Below, in pieces: positions 22,892-25,595 of a DNA stretch of 25,595 bases. Each line of letters opens with the position of its first letter. The first letter of the stretch is position 1. Position numbers and translations under genes: made by a program. The stretch lies in NCBI GenBank assembly GCA_009774395.1, contig VSNQ01000062.1, forward strand, positions 1 to 25,595. Reading direction: 5' to 3'. The notes under the pieces are model-generated. The model was not told the origin of the DNA, made no database searches, and saw only the letters and a list, made by a program, of their open reading frames with translations. This DNA is from Lachnospiraceae bacterium. Its GTDB lineage: Bacteria > Bacillota > Clostridia > Lachnospirales > Lachnospiraceae.

Positions 22892-24705
22892 TCAATTCCT
22901 ACCTCCTTGCGGAGTATCTCCACATTGCCATGTTCCACATATTCATCTGGTATGGAAATACACAACAGTTTGGCTTGTGCATGGATACTGTCAAGATACG
23001 CACGCACTTTTTCACCAAAACCGCCGCTTGCCACATTTTCTTCCATTGTTACGATTAATTTATGACTTGTGCTGACTGCGCCGATTAGCTCAGCATCAAT
23101 CGGTTTCACAAACCGCGCATTAATAATACTACAGTCATATCCTTTGCAAATCAATTGTTCCCGCACCGTTAATGCTGTTTTTACCATACTTCCCACAGCA
23201 ACCAGCGCAATCTGCTCTCCCTGATAAATCCACTCCGCTTTCCCCAAGACAATTGGTTCACGGCACTCGCGCAACCCGTCATACGCTTCACCGCGGGGAT
23301 AACGCAACGCAACAGGCCCTTGAAAAGCAATGGCAAATTTCAGCATATCTGAAAGTTCCCATTTGTTTTTCGGCGCTAAAATATGCATATTGGGAATCGA
23401 AGAAAGATAGGATAAATCAAAAATTCCTTGATGTGTTTCTCCGTCGCTGCCAACAAGCCCCGCCCTGTCAATCGCAAATACGACAGGAAGATTCTGAATA
23501 CAAACATCATGCAGAATCTGATCGTATGCCCTCTGTAGAAACGACGAATAAATCGCTACCACTGGTTTCATGCCGCCCGCCGCAAGTCCCGCCGCAAACG
23601 TTACCGCGTGTTCCTCCGCAATGCCCACATCAAAAAAGCGGTCAGGATACATATTCCGGAAACGCTTCAATCCTGTTCCATCCGGCATTGCCGCTGTAAT
23701 TGCCACAATATTTTCATCTCTGTCACCAAGCTTACACATCACAGTGGAAAAAACATCCGTGTAATTGGATTTCGTTTTCGGCGTTAGCGGAAGGCCCGTT
23801 TCGATATCAAACGGTTCTGCACCGTGAAAGCGCGCGGGATGTTTTTCGGCTGGCGCAAAGCCTTTTCCTTTCTGTGTCAATACATGGACAATCACCGCAG
23901 ACTTGCAGCGCTTCGCCTCACGGAAAACTTTCAGCATATCGGGAATATTGTGACCGTCCACCGGCCCGAGATACGTCAATCCCATATCCTCAAAGAACAT
24001 CCCTGGGATTACAAGATGCTTTACAGAACTTTTAGCACGGCGGATGCTCTCGACAATTGGTTCGCCAAGACGCGATTCCATCAAAGAATTATAAATGCCC
24101 TCCTTAATATCCAGATAACGCTCCGTTGTACGAATATTGTTTAAATACTTTGACATACCGCCTACATTTTCAGAAATAGACATATTGTTGTCATTTAGCA
24201 CAATAATAAAATTCTTCTTTAGCTGCGCAGCGTTATTGAGTGCTTCATATGCCATGCCGCCAGTTAAAGAACCATCTCCAATTACTGATACAATGGTATA
24301 ATCCTCATTTCTTAAATTACGCGCTTCCACAAGCCCCAGCCCCGCAGATATCGAAGTGGAACTGTGCCCTGTGTCAAAGCAATCGCAGTCGCTTTCCTTT
24401 CTCTTAGGAAATCCGCTCATTCCGCCGTATTTGCGCAGATTTTCAAAACCTGCTTTTCTTCCCGTTAAAATCTTATGCGTATAGGATTGGTGCCCTACAT
24501 CCCAGACAATTTTGTCCTTGGGAAGCATCAGGCTTAAATGCAGCGCCATTGTCAACTCCACTGCCCCTAAGTTAGAGCCTAAATGTCCGCCGGTAACACT
24601 GATTTTATGAATTAAAAAATCCCTGATTTCCTCCGCCAATACTGTCCATTGTTCCGGCGCTACCTTTTTTATATCATTTTCCTGTTCAATTGTTTCCAAT
24701 ACCAT
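22840..24705 (-). CDS. dxs: 1-deoxy-D-xylulose-5-phosphate synthase
   Basis: Dxs condenses pyruvate and glyceraldehyde 3-phosphate, the first step of the MEP isoprenoid pathway, and also feeds thiamine and pyridoxal synthesis. The 621-residue product has normal length and motifs: GGHLGSNLG (39-47), WDVGHQSYTHK, the thiamine-diphosphate motif from GDGS (143) to NDNN (171), DGHNIPDM, the second-domain FFDVGIAEEHAVTFAAGLA, and DRAGLVGSDGETHQG. The start has a GGGAGCGAGG site. It lies 24 nt after the Imm1-like gene. Its 3' end is the source of the 43-bp tandem repeat. Confidence 0.97.
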   Translation of the reverse strand: MVLETIEQENDIKKVAPEQWTVLAEEIRDFLIHKISVTGGHLGSNLGAVELTMALHLSLMLPKDKIVWDVGHQSYTHKILTGRKAGFENLRKYGGMSGFPKRKESDCDCFDTGHSSTSISAGLGLVEARNLRNEDYTIVSVIGDGSLTGGMAYEALNNAAQLKKNFIIVLNDNNMSISENVGGMSKYLNNIRTTERYLDIKEGIYNSLMESRLGEPIVESIRRAKSSVKHLVIPGMFFEDMGLTYLGPVDGHNIPDMLKVFREAKRCKSAVIVHVLTQKGKGFAPAEKHPARFHGAEPFDIETGLPLTPKTKSNYTDVFSTVMCKLGDRDENIVAITAAMPDGTGLKRFRNMYPDRFFDVGIAEEHAVTFAAGLAAGGMKPVVAIYSSFLQRAYDQILHDVCIQNLPVVFAIDRAGLVGSDGETHQGIFDLSYLSSIPNMHILAPKNKWELSDMLKFAIAFQGPVALRYPRGEAYDGLRECREPIVLGKAEWIYQGEQIALVAVGSMVKTALTVREQLICKGYDCSIINARFVKPIDAELIGAVSTSHKLIVTMEENVASGGFGEKVRAYLDSIHAQAKLLCISIPDEYVEHGNVEILRKEVGIDADTITDRILRTVTDCG

Positions 24706-24729
24706 AAGGCCTCGCTCCCTTTTCGGCTG

Positions 24730-25158
24730 TTAATTCTGCTTTTCCCAAGTCAATTGCGGAATTGGTTCTTGATAATGATAAAAATACTCTGCTGCGTCCA
24801 TTGCCATTTGATATGTAACACAAGAATTTGCTGGATATAGTCCCTCCTGACCACCAGTGACAAGCCGCACCATATTTTCAGCATTTTCTGCCTCCGGATT
24901 TAGCAAATCGTACAATACTTCTTCCTCATCAAATGACAAATATACAATATATCTGTTATCCGCTCCGCCTGCAATACACATATAAAAACCCTCTGATTCA
25001 TTGCCAAATGTTACCATTGTCCGCTGATCACCGTCCAACGCAGATATTAGATTTGCAATTTCTTCCCAAGAAGGCATACACAGCATCTCGCCAAAATCCC
25101 CCTGATTCCCATTGATAAACTGCCAATTATCATATCCTGCTTCCACAATATGCAGCAA
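24730..25158 (-). CDS. Imm1-like immunity protein
   Basis: The 142-residue acidic protein resembles the Imm1 immunity family, which protects against contact-dependent and secreted polymorphic toxins such as deaminases. Supporting features are NWQFINGNQGDFGEMLCMPS at the start, a GGADNRYIVYLSFDEEE strand pair, and RLVTGGQEGLYPANSCV followed by an AMDAAEYFYH helix and PIPQLTWE. The start at 25158 is a TTG with GGGAGG 7 nt upstream; no ATG fits. It sits between ispA and dxs, normally adjacent genes. A terminator-like hairpin precedes it, and no toxin gene is visible. The assignment comes from pattern recognition only. Confidence 0.55.
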   Translation of the reverse strand: MLHIVEAGYDNWQFINGNQGDFGEMLCMPSWEEIANLISALDGDQRTMVTFGNESEGFYMCIAGGADNRYIVYLSFDEEEVLYDLLNPEAENAENMVRLVTGGQEGLYPANSCVTYQMAMDAAEYFYHYQEPIPQLTWEKQN

Positions 25159-25194
25159 AAAAGCACCTCCCAAGTTCCTATTTATCTCCAAAAC

Positions 25195-25223
25195 GTTACA
25201 GTTCAGCCTTGCCGAACTGTAAC
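25195..25223 (-). terminator. Hairpin between ispA and the Imm1-like gene
   Basis: GTTACAGTTC (25195-25204) and GAACTGTAAC (25214-25223) form a perfect 10-bp stem with a 9-nt loop. On the minus strand it is followed by GTTTTGG. It lies 27 nt after the prenyl synthase stop and may partly separate the downstream genes. Confidence 0.6.
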
Positions 25224-25250
25224 CCTAAAACACATAAAATATAACAACAC

Positions 25251-25595
25251 TTATTTGACCCTTGTAATCAAACTACGGATTAACGCCAGCAGGAAATCGC
25301 CCTGCAATGCGGTGTTTTTCTGTGCTGCGATATCTTTTTGCAATCCCTCCAACCGTTCAATTGCACGGTTCGATAACTCTTTCTGCTCTGTGCTTGCAGT
25401 TTCCAGCCCTTTTAAAGTAACATATGTTGTTTTATTATTTTTCTCATCACTTCCCACCTGCTTGCCAAGCACTTCTAGCGAACTCGTTACATCTAAAATA
25501 TCATCCTGTATTTGAAACGCAATACCAATCTCGTATGCCGCCTGTTCCACAACCTTTATCTTATACAAATATGACGCTGCCGCCGAAACTACTTG
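25251..25595 (-). CDS. ispA: Polyprenyl (farnesyl/geranyl) diphosphate synthase, partial
   Basis: The C-terminal 114 codons lie in the window; the frame is open to the right edge. GIAFQIQDDILDV contains the second aspartate-rich motif that binds Mg2+ and isopentenyl diphosphate, and the following DVTSS...LGKQVGSDEKNNKTTYVTLKG is typical of short-chain trans-prenyl synthases. The chain length made cannot be judged without the first aspartate-rich motif. With dxs nearby, it supplies isoprenoids from the MEP pathway. The 50-odd bases after the stop hold the hairpin at 25195-25223. Confidence 0.9.
   Translation of the reverse strand, partial: QVVSAAASYLYKIKVVEQAAYEIGIAFQIQDDILDVTSSLEVLGKQVGSDEKNNKTTYVTLKGLETASTEQKELSNRAIERLEGLQKDIAAQKNTALQGDFLLALIRSLITRVK

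Noticed and set aside
23172..23699. Plus-strand frame of 175 codons
   Set aside because: It is antisense to dxs and has low-complexity, non-protein-like composition.

Overview
The window looks like chromosomal DNA of a low-to-moderate-GC Gram-positive anaerobe of class Clostridia, most likely Lachnospiraceae. The basis is strong AGGAGG-type ribosome binding sites, sigma-A promoters, a FlxA-like protein, a LytTR two-component system, a PerR-like site upstream of a peroxiredoxin, and the cluster prenyl synthase - dxs - tlyA - nadK - argR - recN. No rRNA, tRNA, CRISPR array or intact transposase gene was seen.

Left part (1-4.7 kb, minus strand): an AgrC-like histidine kinase and a LytTR response regulator form a 4-nt-overlapping pair, followed by a FlxA-like gene. 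The promoter of the pair and the promoter of the FlxA-like gene both carry two GTTGTRAAM repeats 21 bp apart, at the same distance from a -10 box. This suggests that the regulator controls itself and the FlxA-like gene. Upstream lie the remains of two ABC-2 permease genes and an unidentified remnant.

Middle (4.8-13.6 kb): a DHH-family phosphoesterase on the plus strand faces a minus-strand unit of a double-Cache chemoreceptor, a LacX-type aldose epimerase homologue and a YjbR-family protein, with a bidirectional terminator between them. A second chemoreceptor has its own promoter. A peroxiredoxin (AhpC) and a flavoprotein reductase whose AhpF-like dithiol domain sits at the C-terminus form a peroxide-detoxifying operon.

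Repeat-rich accessory region (13.6-18.5 kb): two 158-bp MITE-like elements with 8-bp target duplications bracket an AT-rich hypothetical gene. One copy is interrupted by a second, 113-bp MITE with 18-bp perfect terminal inverted repeats and a 9-bp target duplication. A six-unit, 16-bp tandem repeat precedes the hypothetical gene. RtcB, a deleted and frameshifted histidine kinase with a duplicated 5' end, a soluble PocR-domain chemoreceptor and a 160-bp palindromic element follow.

Right part (18.5-25.6 kb, minus strand): the conserved isoprenoid / NAD / recombination cluster runs from ispA (cut by the right edge) through dxs, tlyA, nadK and argR to recN. An Imm1-like immunity gene with no visible toxin is inserted between ispA and dxs. 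The intergenic gaps hold a 43-bp tandem repeat derived from the dxs 3' end, a simple-sequence array, and a large palindromic repeat.

Operons, promoters and repeats were read by eye. Family names rest on recognised motifs, not on database searches.
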